A stretch of 64,000 nucleotides of DNA from Chionoecetes opilio (GCA_016584305.1 JACEEZ010007157.1:51007-115006), one strand, 5' to 3'; positions 1 to 12,088 are shown, counted from the first letter of the stretch. A program made the numbers and translations. Notes: a model not told the origin generated them from the sequence alone.

Positions 1-42
<42 letters not shown>

Positions 43-44
43 CG
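1..44. repeat. (TG)n microsatellite
   Basis: Uninterrupted TG dinucleotides fill the window's left edge and end in TGCGTGCG. The array probably continues outside the window. Confidence 0.97.
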
Positions 45-221
45 CTAAATTTCCGACGAGAATGTTATCGACTATGCTAGCAGACAGTCAAAAGAACATC
101 ATAAAGGCAGAAAAGGAAACATTAAAAAATTTGTGAATAAATTAGATGTACAAAAACAAGTTATGTCAGTGGTTGTCACGAAACAGGTGCATAAACCACT
201 CCCACCTTACCTGCCTTGTGC

Positions 222-348
222 CTTCCTTCCTTCCTTCCTTCCTTCTTCCCTCTCTCCCTTCCCTTCTCCCTCCCTCCCTCCCTCCCTCCCTCTCTCCCTC
301 CCATCCTTCTTTCCTTCCTTCCTTCTTTACTTCCTTCTTTTTTAGGAG
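222..348. repeat. Polypyrimidine CCTT/CCCT tract
   Basis: A nearly pure pyrimidine strand made of CCTT and CCCT units, followed by a run of about 11 G. The proline/serine-rich and lysine/glutamate-rich frames across it are products of the repeat. Confidence 0.95.
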
Positions 349-401
349 GGGGGGGGGGAGCGAGGTAGTACCGGCCCTCCCGGGCATTGTTAAGTATTAT
401 T

Positions 402-428
402 GTCCAAGCGAGCGAAGCGAGCTTGGAC
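402..428. repeat. Perfect hairpin with GCGAAGC loop, copy 1
   Basis: The arms GTCCAAGC and GCTTGGAC are perfectly complementary and enclose GAGCGAAGCGA. The loop contains GCGAAGC, a sequence known to form an unusually stable DNA mini-hairpin. A second copy lies at 581-602 and lacks the end of its right arm. A half-site (GCGAGCTTGGACCAC) is seen near 7141. Confidence 0.7.
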
Positions 429-580
429 ACCTATTTCAGCCGAAATCAGGTGTCATATAGGCTTGTAAAATGTTTCCACGAATTCTTCTTCTTCTTCTTG
501 TGACCGTTGTGGATAAGAAAGATACAGGCGCAAAGGAAGAAATTTGGCACAGAAAGTTATATTTCGTCTCTTAACTCATT

Positions 581-602
581 GTCCAAGCGAGCGAAGCGAG
601 CT
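581..602. repeat. Hairpin motif, copy 2 (right arm truncated)
   Basis: The same GTCCAAGCGAGCGAAGCGAG core as at 402-428, but it then runs into CTTTTAGC, so the distal stem is lost. The spacing of about 180 bp suggests parts of a dispersed short repeat rather than chance. Confidence 0.6.
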
Positions 603-615
603 TTTAGCATTTATG

Positions 616-690
616 CTAAAATTCGTAATATATTGTACCTGGCGACATTAGTGCAGTGGCGAAAGTAGTGGCATTAGTTGCAGTGGAAAT
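616..690 (+). repeat. Dispersed repeat, copy shared with 42745-42790
   Basis: The stretch with ATTCGTAATATAT and GGCGACATTAGTGCAGTG reappears in reverse complement near 42745-42790 with a few differences. This marks a dispersed repeat family, otherwise unidentified. Confidence 0.65.
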
Positions 691-970
691 AAAATGAGTT
701 CGTAGCCTTCACAAAAAACAGTGTCTAGCGTCGCCGCTCACCGATACCACCGACTAGCTCGTAGACCACCGTCGGGTTGGGACGTGCTGCTCTGTGGACT
801 AGACATTTAAACCCGGCACCGGTTGAGTTTGGGGTGCGCGCGCCCCCTGTCGGCTCGTCAAACATTGGGTTTTAGTCCCTTCTCCCCGTCCAATGTGTTC
901 CCTAGTCCTACCGTCCTTCGGCGGCCTTTGGGCCGCCCCCATGCCTGGGTCTTTGCCTGGGTACGGGGCG

Positions 971-1900
971 ACATGGAAGTAGACCCGGAATTCCCTGCTT
1001 CTCTCCACAAGCGGGCCCGCCCTCCCCGCCCAGGGAAGCCCGGAAAGCCCCCCCGCTCCATTTCGGGAAACACAGGCAGCCCCAAGAGCAGCAGCAGCAC
1101 CCCCGGGTCCAGCAGAAAGCTGCCCCAGGATCCACTGCAGTCGGCCCTGGGGGCCGCAGCATCCCCCGGGACACACAAACTAAGGTTACTTTCCTGCTCC
1201 GGGCCTGTAATGGCGCCCTTTTTTTCTCTCACCCCGGCCGGGTCTCTCATGGCCTTCATCCCACCCGTTGGGCAAGAAACATCATTGAGGGGGAGACCCG
1301 CTCCCTAGGTAATGGATCACCCCTTGGTGGTGGCGCTGTGGGAGAGTTTCATCCCCAAGGTGCCCATCCTACAGGACGTCACCTTCACCCTGGGAGACTG
1401 GCAGGTCACTTGCCGCCGTGCCGAGAGGGCCGGTGCCCTGGCGCAGTATGGGAAGGTGGGTCCCCTCTCTGAGGAAATTAAGGATCTGAGGAGATCCGCA
1501 GTACCCTGAGGGCCCTGGACGGCAGTGACATCGAGGAGGTCTCATGGATCCCCCCCGAAGCCTGCCCCGCTCCACCACGGTAGGTGGATCCGTCTCAAGG
1601 TTTGACAGGTTCCTTGCCATAAAGGGGTTGTGCATCGGCCAGCTGGGTGTTCTGGCCACAGCCCTACCTGCTCCCGATCCTCCGTTGCCCTGCCTGTCTA
1701 AAGGTCGGCCACTCCATCAAAAAACCTCCCGATCTTTCGTGCGCTGGGGCCGCTGCAGCGGCCCCCATCCGAGCCATGGGGGGAAGTTGCCTGGGGACAG
1801 GCCTTTCTGCTGTTTTCAGTGTGGGGGGCATCATGGCCTAGGTCTGCCCACTGCCCTTTCAACCAGGAGGCCCACAACTGTACGGCAGGCTGGGTCCAGG
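971..1900 (+). pseudogene. ORF1 (gag-like) relic of the first LINE
   Basis: A plausible start is the ATG at 971, followed by a basic Ser/Pro/Lys-rich N-terminus. After several frameshifts a Cys/His motif CPACLKVGH appears near 1689, and a second, CFQCGGHHG, near 1820 in a different frame. Such knuckles are typical of the nucleic-acid-binding ORF1 protein of I/Jockey-type elements, which forms RNP particles with the transcript. At least three frame changes are needed to connect the pieces. Confidence 0.6.
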
Positions 1901-2639
1901 AAGGGATGCCCCTTTCCCCTACATCAAACAGTCGTCTGCGGCTCCCCCACTCCCCGAAATTCCGGCCACCCTCCTCCATCACGACCCCCCCACTATGCCA
2001 TCCCCTATGGCTGCATCGCCACCCAGGGCAGTCCACCCCGATGTCGCTTATTCCTCTGTTGCCAGGGGGAAAACAGGTACACTGCTTACAGGACCTAACG
2101 GAGGATGATGACCCTCCCCGGGACCCTTTCCCCCTTCCCCTCCTTTCCTCGCGGCCCTTTTCCCCGAGACCCAGACGCTATGTACGATCGCCCGCTAGCC
2201 GGTTTGCACCCATGGCGCCTGCTGGGGGGTTCATATTCTCCTGCCTCCCCTGGGGCCCCCCACCCACTTCACGACAGAGGCGGACGTCAACCACCCGCCG
2301 TCCTTCCTCTCTCGGACGATGCCGTGCCTGCCTCCTCTGCCCCCCGTGCTGCTTTCGGCCCCAACGCCTTCCTGGGCCACCCCCACCGCCCAACACGCCT
2401 CAATTTTGCGACCCCCTCCGCATCCTTTTTCCGGTCCACGACAAGACACAACGTCATGCCGCAGATTTTCACCCTTCTCATGGAAGCTTACCGCCTTTAC
2501 CAACAGGGCTCGTCACCCCCTGCCATACTAGCCAGTCTTTGGCCAGCATTTCTCCTCCGTCCTCAACGTTTTCCCCCAGTGCTAGGCCTCTCCCTTCTTC
2601 TGTGGAATTCCCCGTTCCCTGCTCAGGAAGCCCCCCGAT

Positions 2640-5600
2640 TCCAAGACCTACTTGGGGGAAACTTTTTACCTGCGTGGTTGGGTTGTGTGAGACTGGCTCC
2701 CCCCCCACCTCTCCCTCAACCTAACCGGCTACAAACATCATCCGGAAGGACAGACCCCAGGGGCGTGGAGGTGGCGTCCTCCTTGCAATTCACGACTCCC
2801 TTGACCATTCCCCCCTTGCCCTCCCACAGTGGCAGCACGGCCACCTCGAAGTGGTCGCTGCCAGGGTTGCTACGCAACAGGGGGGTTATCCGTAGCGGTC
2901 TGCTATAACGCTGTTTGGTGCCACATACCGGGAACTGACTCACTACTTTTCCCTCCTTCCTCCGCCTGTTGTCATCAGGGGTTTGACTTCAATGCCCATC
3001 ACAGGTGCTGGAACCTGACCTCCCTCTCCACCTCACCAACACCTCCGGGAGGGCGCTCTTTCAGCTCATCCTTGACTCGCCTCGCCTGCCCCTTTCTTTC
3101 ACCCCCGGGCCCTGCCTCCCCGTTACCATCCCCACAGGGTGCTACTTCTGTATTGGACCTTTTCCTTGGGGACCCAGCCTTCAGTGCCATGACCGTCACC
3201 ACTGGCCCTTACATGGGGAGTTGACCACCTTCCCTCGTCGCCTCCTTCCGTGCCGTCACTGCCAGGCCTCACCCCGGTTGCCTGCCTCGCTGGAAACTCA
3301 CGCCTTCCGGCTGGCCCCTCTTCGAGGCGGCACTCCACGACCCCCGGATCTCTCCTCCCTTTCCCTGGAGGAAGCCGCTGCCTTCCCTTTCCACATTCCT
3401 GGAGGACGCGGGAAAGGCTGCCTTCCATCTCTCGACGCGTCGCGCCCCTCGCCGTCCGGGCCAAATCTTGGTGGAACGACGACTGCGCCCAGGCAGTCAA
3501 GGCCCGTAGGAGGGCATAGAACCTATGGCGTCGAAGGCCCACACTACAGCTTGGGGCTCAATATCATAGACTCGATGCCATGTGTTGCCAGGACCATCCT
3601 CCTTGCCCAAGGAAGGCGTGGGGCTCCCATCGCGCTTCCCTCTCTCCATCCTCCTCCACAAAGCGTACGTGGGATTTTTTCCACTCCATGGAGGGGAAAA
3701 AACAACGCCTCTCACTGCCCCTGAAGGATGGTGCCAACCCCCTCCTAGATGCCCCGCAGAAGGCTGCATTTCCCTTGCCGCACACTACCAGGACAAGATT
3801 GGTCTCCGGGTCCTCTCGCGTCATCCCTTACCATCAATGCGGCGATAAATACTGCGTTGCCTCCCCTGGCATCTCGGCACTCACCAGTCCTTTCACGACT
3901 GATGAGGTGGACCGAGCCTTGTCCACCTTAAGACCGGGGGAAAAATGCGGGCCGGGATAAAAGTTTCCGTATGAGTTCCTGCTTCACATGACACCTCCCT
4001 TGAAGTCCACGGCACTCTCCCCCTTCAACACCAGCTGGCTCCGGGGCGCTTTCCTACGTATGGAAATCCTCCACCCTGCTACCTATACCCAAACCCGGGA
4101 AGGACCCCACACTCCCCTTTCCCCATACCGCCCTATCGCTGTTCTCTCCTGGGTGGGTAAGCTCCTGGGGCGACTGGTGGCCACTCGCCTATCCTGGTGG
4201 CTGGAGGATGGCCATCTCCTGAGAGAGGTGCAGTGTTCTTTCAGACCCCGCAGGAGCACCCTAGATGTCCTGGCGCAGCTGGAGTATCACATCTGTTTAC
4301 ACTTACCGGGGTTAGGGGGGTCATGACCCCCCCTCTTTGTAGATCTAGAGGGGAGCATTTGACCCCCTGCGTCCCACGAGGCATCCTCCGTAAGTTGGCT
4401 TCCATGGGATCACGGGACCCACCCTCGCCTGGCTCCGGTCATTCTTGTCAGCCGGTCTTTTTCAGGTTGCGGTTGGTTGCCTCCACCTCTCCTTCCCCTC
4501 CAATGCAGAGAGGAGTGCCGCGGGTTCCATCCTCAGCCCTTTGCTGTTCAATGTCCACCTCTCAACCTCCACATTCCCCCACTCTCACCTTCTTATCTAT
4601 GCAGACGACATTACCATCATCAGCAGAGCCAACACTCAGGCCCCGGCACAGCTATGCTTGCAGGAGGCAGCTGATACACTAACTGACTGGTGAGGACATG
4701 GGGTCTCTCAATTAATGCTCCCAAAAGCTCCCTTATGGGGCTTCACCCTCAAAGCCTGTCCGCTCTCCACTCACTGTCACCCTTAGTGGCTCCCCGGTGC
4801 CTTACACCAGGTCCCACACCTTCCTCGGTATGCAGCTGGATGGTCCCCGCCTGACCTGGTCTCAAACATATTGAGTTTTCCTCCTACCACCTGCAACAGG
4901 CGCCTCAACATCATGAGCGGGTGGCTGGTGTCCGCTGGGGGCCAGTCGTGACCTCCTTTTGCACTACTACCAGGCGGCCATCAGATCTAAGGTGTCTTAT
5001 GGCAGCTGCATTTATGGCTCAGCAGAACTTTCCCACCCTCAGGAAACTGGACGTCCTGCAAAATGCGGCCCTGAGGATATCCATGGGGACAATGAGGTCT
5101 TCACCTGTCATCGCCCTACACGCAGAGAGCGGTATCCCCCCGTTGCAGGTACACAGGAGGGAGATCCTGTGTAGCCAGTACCCCACATCATGTCCCTGCC
5201 ACCATCCCACCCCCTCGCCACTCTCTATCCAACTCCGGTGTGGATCCTTACACTCCAGTTGGCTTTTCCCGGAGCCCGTCAGCCCCTACTGGTCCGTGCA
5301 CTGCTGGCCCACTCTGTGCTGAACCTGCCACCACCTCCTACTCAGCCCATAAAAGCCCACACTCCCCCCGGTCCCATCCTGGCTGGACATTTCCCCGTTT
5401 TGGTTTGCCCTGACTATCCCAGATCTTCCTCCCAAAAACTTAGCTAGCGTGCTGGCAGCTCCTTTATTCCGTCAACTCGACATGTCACTCTACCACAACC
5501 ACCTTAAGATCTTCACTGACGGCTCTCACTCCCCACCATTCCGTCTACAGGCGCTGCCGTCTATGACCCCCCCGCTCCAACATCTGCAGGAAGTGGCGGC

Positions 5601-5890
5601 TGCCCCCTGAAACGGACGTTCTGACGGCAAACTCTTCGCCATTCGCCAGGCTGGGGTCTTACCCGAACACCACCTACGCCCCGGCCAGAGTTTTTTTGAT
5701 TTACACAGACTCTCTCTCCTCCCTCCATCTCCTCCTCTCCCGTCGCCCGGCTTCCTCCACAGCCATTGGTTCACTCCCTGCAACGGCTACTCCTCTCCCC
5801 CCACCTCAGTGGGCTGGAAGATCACCTTGCACGTGGGTGCCTTCCCACTGCAATATCCGGGGCAATGAGGTTGCCCGATGCTGCTGCTAA
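2640..5890 (+). pseudogene. ORF2 relic: endonuclease, reverse transcriptase, RNase H
   Basis: The endonuclease segment shows GGVLLAIHDSL (near 2777) and the DFNAHH motif (about 2982-3000), with a later M-G-S-(stop)-D-H-L end. The RT segment shows YRPIAVLSWVGKLLGRL (about 4120-4180), RPRRSTLD and IYADDITII around 4598. The thumb has LDVLQNAALRISMG near 5056. The RNase H has FTDGSH (about 5512) and IYTDSLSS (5700), and WVPSHCNIRGNEVA (about 5835), which carries the conserved His. The motifs lie in all three frames, so multiple indels and stops separate them. This is a dead copy of a replicase that would nick DNA, copy its RNA and remove the RNA strand. Confidence 0.78.
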
Positions 5891-6458
5891 GATGGCCCTT
5901 CGGAGGTAAACATCACCCCCCTCCCGCTGCCGCTTCCACCGCCAAGCGTCTAATTTCTAATGTCTGCCGCTTCCGCCCGGGATAGGTCGCTCGGCGACGC
6001 CCTCCGTGCCCCCTCCATGGGTCAAATTTCCGGACAGACTCCTCCCCGCACCCAAAGGATAAAAACAAACGTCCCCGCGTCTTGGATGTCCCCTCACCCG
6101 CCTGAGGATCGGTCACACAACACTCAAAGCACACCTGCATCGTCTGCAGCTCACGCCCGACCCGTACTGCCCTGGTGCAGGGAAAGTCCCGGAGTCCATT
6201 GAGCACTTTCCCGCTGCCCGTGTCCTGCTTCCACTCCCACCGACAACTTCTACGTGTCAACTCATCGCCCTGAACGTCACCACCTTTGAACCTGCCCACC
6301 CTGCTGGCCGCCGCTGCCGTTCACCCATCACGTCGCCCCGCCGTCATCCGCCTCACCCCGTGTGCCTTCCTGAGGAAGACTAAACAACTGTCCCGACTGT
6401 GATTAATTCACGGCTGTACACCCGGGCGAATATCGTCGTTTCGACATCCACAGCCCTT

Positions 6459-6960
6459 CAACAACAAACAACAACAACAACAACAACAACAACACCCATC
6501 CACCACCACCACCACCACCAAAACCACCCACCACCGCCACCACACCCACCACCCCCTGCCCACCACCACCACCACCCTCACCACCCCCACCACCACCACC
6601 ACCACCACCACCACCACCCCACCACACCCCACCACCATCACCACCACCACCACACCACCACCACCACCACCACCAAACCACCACCACCACCATCATCACC
6701 ACCACCACCATACCACCACCCCCACCACCACACGACCATCACCATCACCACCACCACCACCACCACCACCACACCACCCACCACCACCCTCACCACCACC
6801 ACCACCACCACCACACCACCACCACCACCATCACCACCACCACCACCACCACCACCACCATCACCACCACCACACCACCACCACCACCACCACCACCTCA
6901 TCACCACCCCCATCACCACCGCCACCACACCACCACCACCACCACCGCCCTCACCACACC
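6459..6960. repeat. (CAA)n grading into (CCA)n microsatellite
   Basis: A pure CAA tract (about 6459-6494) passes into some 450 bp of ACC/CCA triplets. The CAA part directly follows the LINE 3' end and is probably its tail; the CCA part looks like later expansion. His/Pro/Thr-rich and Val/Gly/Trp-rich frames here are not genes. Confidence 0.95.
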
Positions 6961-6964
6961 CTTT

Positions 6965-7200
6965 ATTTTTAGAAGTTTTTTTAGAACTTTTTTTTAAGAA
7001 CTATTTAGCACTTTTCTTTTTCTGTGTAAGAAGTAAAGAAAATCAAAGAAGGGGATGGTGAAGGTTAGGTTGGGTTTTTGGGCATGTTGTAATAGAAGTA
7101 TTTTAAAGGGGGGGTATTTAAAAAGTTGACTTTAGCCTGTGCGAGCTTGGACCACGTTCCACATCTTTAGTGTGGACGACTATTTCCTAGTATTTTCCTT
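6965..7200. other. Unannotated AT-rich spacer
   Basis: T-rich sequence between the (CCA)n array and the next LINE. It contains a half-copy of the CGAGCTTGGAC hairpin motif near 7143. No gene or recognisable repeat boundary is seen. Confidence 0.5.
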
Positions 7201-7290
7201 CCCCCTGGCAGCTTCGTAACGTTTTCAATAATCGTCAAGGTTGATATGATGCTCTTAAACGTCTCATTATTAAGTACGAAGTGATAGGGA

Positions 7291-9141
7291 ACACGTATTT
7301 CTGCCCGTAATCATGCCAAAATCTTTACTTCACTTACCAAAAACTCTTTCATTCATAGAAAATGTCAAAATCTTTCTGAATCAAATTCCTCTCGTGGCTT
7401 CTGGCATCAAGCTAATACCATCTCTAACAATTTTTCTTCTTTATCTTTCCCTCCTATGCTTCACCCAGATGGCTCCACAGCTGTCTCATCTACTTCTAAA
7501 ACTGAACTCTTCGCTCAAATATTTGTTAAAAATTCCACTCTGGCTGATGAAGGGCTTGTTCCTCCTTCTCCTCCACCCTCTGACTATATCATGCCTGTCA
7601 TTAAGATCCTTCGGAATGATGTTTTCTTTGCCTTTTCTGGCCTAGATCCTCGGAAGGCTTACGGTCCTGACGGAGTCCCTCCTATTGTTCTCAAAAACTG
7701 TGCTTCTGTGCTTGCACCTTGCCTGGTCAAACTTTTCCGTCTTTGTCTATTTGCTTCCACCTTTCCTTCTTGCTGGAAGTTTGCTCACATCCAACCTGTT
7801 TCTAAGCAGTGTGACCGCTCTAATCCTTCAAACTACCGTCCTATAGCTTTGACTTCCTGCCTTTCTAAAGTTTTTGAATCTATACTTAATAAGAAGATTC
7901 TTAAGGATCTATCTGCTCACAATCTTCTATCTGATCGTCAGTACGGTTTCCGTAAAGGGCGATCTCCTGGCGATCTTCTAGCTTTCCTAACTGAATCTTG
8001 GTCATCCTCCTTTAGGGGTTTCGGTGAAATTTTTGCTGTTGCCCTTGACATATCAAAAGCTTTTGATAGAGTCTGGCACAAATCTTTAATTTCCAAACTA
8101 CCCTCATTCGGTTTCTATCCTTCTCTCTGTACCTTCATTTTAAGTTTCCTTTCAAACCGTTCTATTGCAGCTTCTGTAGACGGACATTGTTCTTCTCCTA
8201 AATCTATCAATAGTGGTGTTCCCCAGGGTTCTGCCCTATCACCCACTCTCTTTCTATTATTTATTAATGATCTTCTAATTCTAACTCAAAGCCCTATCCA
8301 CTCCTACGCTGATGATTCTACCCTGCACTTTTCAACGTCGTTTATTAGACGTCCAACTCAACAGGAACTAAGTGATTCACGGAGATATGCCACCGAGCGC
8401 CTAACTTCTGATCTTTCTATAATTTCTGATTGGGGCAAAGCAAACCTTGTTTTGTTCAATGCCTCAAAAACCCCATTTCTTCACCTATCTACTCGACAAA
8501 ACCTACCAGATAACTATCCCCTCTTCTTCAATGACACTCAACTGTCTCCTCTTTCTACAATGAACATTCTAGGACTATCCTTTATTAAAAATCTGAACTG
8601 GAAATCTCACATCTCATCTCTTGCTAAAACAGCTTCTAAGAAGTTGGGTGTGCTGTGGCGTCTGCGTCCTTTTTTTTCTCCCTCCCAATTGCTTGCTCTC
8701 TACAGGTGCCTTATCCGCCCATGTATGGAGTATGTCTCACATGTTTGGGGAGGATCCACTCATACAGCTCTCCTAAACAGGGTTGAGTCAAAAGCTTTTC
8801 GTCTCATCAACTCCTCTCCTCTGACTGACTGTCTTCAATCCTTAAATCACCGCCGCAATGTTGCTTCTCTTGCTCTCTTCTACCGTTATTTTCATGCTCA
8901 CTGCTTTTCTGAACTTGCTAACTGCATGCCTCCCCCACTCCCGCGGCCTCGCTGCACAAGACTTTCTACTCATTCTCATCTCTATTCTGTCCATCTTCCT
9001 AATGCAAGAGTTAATCAGTATCTTTACTCTTTCATCCCTTTCACTGGTAAACTCTGGAACTCTCTTCCTGTTTCTATTTTTCCACTTTCCTATGACTTAA
9101 ATCTTTTCAAAAGAAGAGTAACAAGACACCTCCCGAACTAA
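7291..9141 (+). pseudogene. Reverse transcriptase ORF (Jockey/CR1-like), 5' truncated
   Basis: The frame is open from 7291; the first ATG is at 7456. Motifs in order: GPDGVPP (about 7663), NYRPIALTSCLSKVFE (about 7831), YGFRKGRS, LDISKAFD (8044-8067) carrying the first catalytic Asp, SGVPQGSALSPTLF (about 8211-8250) and SYADDSTL (YADD at 8305-8316). A thumb region follows, and the C-terminus has KLWNSLPVSIF, typical of LINE ends. The RT core looks undamaged. Upstream, from about 7230, a related reading (YDALKRLIIKYE) sits in another frame, which indicates a frameshift at about 7275-7295. No RNase H is present. The clade assignment is tentative. Confidence 0.85.
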
Positions 9142-9257
9142 ATTGGCCTACACCTCTGTTTTTATTTTATTCTCCTACTGTCTTCTTTATAGGGACTGGC
9201 AACTAAGCGGGCTTTGTGTTACCCATTTTTTTTGTGTTCTTGGCCAGTTCCTTGTGA

Positions 9258-9260
<3 letters not shown>
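9142..9260 (+). other. 3' UTR of the truncated LINE
   Basis: About 120 bp between the RT stop and the poly(A), containing a T-rich stretch and GGGACTGGCAACTAAGCGGG. No AATAAA is seen before the A run. Confidence 0.6.
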
Positions 9261-9288
<28 letters not shown>

Positions 9289-9292
9289 CGTG

Positions 9293-10400
9293 TAAGTAAA
9301 TTAAAAGCCACATGAAGGCATTAACTATCATACTGAAACATGCCAGATACCACCAGCCTCTTTATTTACGTGTGACAGGGATACATACATACCTTTGAAT
9401 GGAAACACGGCATTACACGATATGTATTAACCATAAAACATAATAAAAAAATATATATTACAAAATATCAACGCAGGGTTGGTTATTGTATCCTTTTTTT
9501 CACATGTTTATATATTAAAATAGAGATGCACTTGTCTCGTCTCTCTGACTCTCTCGCGGATCATGGCGTTCGGTCACGTAATGATTGTCAGTGCAGTGCG
9601 TTACATATCGTTAATCATCCACCAAACCAAACGTCATCTACACCCGTGGCCTCGTTCACTGTAAGTACAATTTGTTAGGGTATTTGTGGGTATACTCAAG
9701 GTGGGTGTGAGTAGTAGGGCATCTGCTTAACTTACATGTTTTATAAACGGCATGTAGACCTATACTGCCTGCGTTGTGTTCAGCTTGTTGCCTTGTGGGA
9801 GTCCGTGTGTGGTATCTTCCTTATAAGCTGGTCATACGCTGTGTTTTATTGTGCATAGCGTTTCGTTGTGATTATGTGTGAGTAAGGGAGTGTGGTAAGT
9901 GATGGTGGTGTGTGGTTATTATAGCGGGGTGGGTGTGTGGGTGGGTGGGTGGGTGAGGTGCTGGGCGGCCTCCCCTACCCGGGTGTTACAGTGGACGCGC
10001 CCTTCCGGCGTGACTCCAGTTGGCTTTTAGTGGAGCGTGATTCTTTTATTTTCGTCATGTTTATATTTGTTGAATTGATTTGTTCATTAGATTTTTGTCC
10101 CCATTTTTCGTGTGGTGTCATAGGGCTATATGCAAGAATGCTCGTCAAATCCCGGCAGGTGGCGATTCCCCACAGTCGTATCTCCACCGGTGGGATCTTC
10201 AAGAAATGCCCGACCGGTGGATATTTGACAGTCGTACCAACACAAGCGGTGGCTGCAAAAGCAGGCGTACCAACACAAGCGAGTCCAAGGCGGCATCAGT
10301 ATTTTGACTGTTTTACACCTATCTAATTCCTTTTACTAGCCTAATTTATCATTTCTGCCATTAAAATAATAGCTTAGTTAGTGTTCACCATTTGTCTGAG
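9293..10400. other. Intergenic stretch without a supported gene
   Basis: Mixed-composition DNA with a short GTGGGTGG repeat (about 9926-9957). Local near-repeats (CCGGTGG, GTACCAACACAAGC twice at about 10215-10280) are present. Nothing supports a gene. The right part may include flank or promoter sequence of the next retrotransposon. Confidence 0.5.
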
Positions 10401-10618
10401 GCGTTGGTGTAGAAAAAAAAAATGGGCCCGAGTGATGCGTGCGAGTACATTTGAACGGCCCGCCACCATTGCTCCACACAATGGCTGACCTCCCACCTCC
10501 TGCATTCACTGCCCGGGCGCCGAGGTGACCGGACGTGTACCTCCGCTGCTGTCTGTTCTGGGTGTGCTGCGAGGTGTGTGCCTACTATTTTCGGAGCTGT
10601 CGGGCAGGGTAGGCGCGC

Positions 10619-12088
10619 ATGGCGTACTCTGGCCCTGCCACCGTCTCGGACGTTGAGGGCGACCTGACGATGAGTGATGACGACACTACCTATGATGGTG
10701 CCTTTCCAGCCTTCCAACATCAGGGCCGGGCTGCCCCTGTCGCCCCTAACAAGCGCCCCGTGGCTGACGTGCTGAATAGTAGTGGTGAGTCCCTGTGCCC
10801 TGCTTCGAAAACCCACAAGCACCGGGCAGCTGTTACTGGCCAGCGCGAAGTGCTTCGGCAGTCTTCTCTTCAGCGGCCTCTGCAGACCCTGTCACTCAAG
10901 CCTGCGCCTTCGCCTCCTGCTTTCGCTCCTCGCGATGCGTACGTCAAGCTGATCTTCAAGGAGTCTCCTGTTGATACGAAGCTCCGGTGGCTGGCGGAGG
11001 TCAACCGGGCGTTCCTGCTTGACCGGGATTTGGCGGAAGTGAAGATGTCGGCGGTCACCTCTCGCTTCGTGTATGTCTCACGGCAACGCATGGACATCGT
11101 GGACAGGGTAAGGGCTGGTGAGTTTCTTTCCCTCCAACTCGATGTTCAGGATTCCCCGGAGAGGCCTCGGAAATACCCTAGTTACCTCTTCACCCGCTAC
11201 CCTTTGTGTATGGACCCTTCTCTTGCCAAGGAAATCACTGGGGCGTATTCGGCTCGTCGCTTCCGTCAGAATGGCCAACCGATAAACAGGATTGTCATCG
11301 TTTGGAGTCTCCCAGAGCCCCCTCCCCTGACGTTCTCGTTCAGCTTCCTCCCTTGCCTTCCTCCCTGTGATGTTCGTCAGTTGGACTACGACCGACCATT
11401 GTGCTATAGGTGCTGGGGTTTTGGCCATATTTCCCGGTATTGCTCGGCCCCGGAGAAGTGTGCCTGGTGTGCTGGTGAGCACGACTCCCGCACCTGTCCT
11501 CACCGTGCACCGCCACCGCTGGATGCTGCTGCCTCATCGACATCTCCCCCACCGATTGCGGACACCTCCAACTGGAAATGCCCTCGCTGTCAGGAGCCCG
11601 GTGTCAGCGCTTGGCATGGCTGCCCTCGACGCCGACCCACAACCCCAGCCACTGGGCGTTCGCGACCTCCACCACCTCCACCGCGCCACGACACACCTTC
11701 CGTCCCCGCTGCCGCTTCTGAGTCTACGCAGGTGACTGCCCTCCGTGCTGCTGTAATCAAACTCACGTCTCGGTGTGCTTCGGTTGAGTCACGACTAGAG
11801 GCCATTGAGACTCGCCTCGCTGCCTTGGCTACCAGTCACGCTAGTACGGAGAGCTGGTTATCCTCGATTGTGGAGGCGCAACAGGTGGTTATCTCTACCG
11901 TGTCCACTTTGACCGAAAGACTGGATGTTCTTGCCTCTACCATTGACAAGCTGTGTGCCTCGCCGGCCCAACTCCCGCAACTCAGCTCAAGCCACCACCG
12001 CTACCTCGCCAGGATCCCGTACATTGAAGAGGGCTGTTCGATAGACGGCGAAAGCTGCATATTATATCTTGGAATGCCTGCGGCATAA
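10619..12088 (+). CDS. Retrotransposon ORF1 protein (gag-like, zinc knuckles)
   Basis: 489 codons from an ATG in good context (GCGCGCATGG). The N-terminal third is acidic/Pro-rich. The middle (about residues 100-230) resembles the RRM-like part of I/Jockey ORF1 proteins. Three Cys/His motifs follow: CYRCWGFGHISRYC (CX2CX4HX4C), CAWCAGEHDSRTC (CX2CX3HX4C) and CPRCQEPGVSAWHGC. A Pro-rich linker and a heptad-like Leu/Val/Ser segment (about 375-450) may form a coiled coil. In related elements this protein binds the transcript and assembles RNPs. The last ~20 codons overlap the ORF2 frame and look less protein-like, so the functional end may lie upstream. Confidence 0.85.
   Translation: MAYSGPATVSDVEGDLTMSDDDTTYDGAFPAFQHQGRAAPVAPNKRPVADVLNSSGESLCPASKTHKHRAAVTGQREVLRQSSLQRPLQTLSLKPAPSPPAFAPRDAYVKLIFKESPVDTKLRWLAEVNRAFLLDRDLAEVKMSAVTSRFVYVSRQRMDIVDRVRAGEFLSLQLDVQDSPERPRKYPSYLFTRYPLCMDPSLAKEITGAYSARRFRQNGQPINRIVIVWSLPEPPPLTFSFSFLPCLPPCDVRQLDYDRPLCYRCWGFGHISRYCSAPEKCAWCAGEHDSRTCPHRAPPPLDAAASSTSPPPIADTSNWKCPRCQEPGVSAWHGCPRRRPTTPATGRSRPPPPPPRHDTPSVPAAASESTQVTALRAAVIKLTSRCASVESRLEAIETRLAALATSHASTESWLSSIVEAQQVVISTVSTLTERLDVLASTIDKLCASPAQLPQLSSSHHRYLARIPYIEEGCSIDGESCILYLGMPAA

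Larger units (their letters stand above)
800..6495 (+). mobile_element. Decayed two-ORF non-LTR retrotransposon (I/Jockey-like, with RNase H)
   Basis: This GC-rich block carries the parts of an apurinic-endonuclease-type LINE in the expected order: a gag-like region with Cys/His knuckles (about 1690-1850), an endonuclease (about 2640-3250), a reverse transcriptase with YADD (4598-4609), and an RNase H (about 5500-5885). It ends in a (CAA)n tail from about 6459. Many frameshifts and stops divide the coding regions, so this copy cannot move by itself. The order EN-RT-RNase H fits the I/R1/Jockey assemblage. I cannot fix the 5' end; the base composition changes around 800. Confidence 0.8.
7200..9288 (+). 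mobile_element. 5'-truncated non-LTR retrotransposon with poly(A) tail
   Basis: An RT-only LINE fragment whose 3' UTR ends in 28 A residues (9261-9288). It lacks an endonuclease domain and ORF1, so it is 5' truncated, as incomplete target-primed reverse transcription usually leaves elements. It looks much younger than the copy upstream, because the RT frame is open for over 600 codons. No clear target-site duplication was found. Confidence 0.85.

Noticed and set aside
6399..7061. 220-codon His/Pro/Thr frame
   Set aside because: Product of the (CCA)n array.
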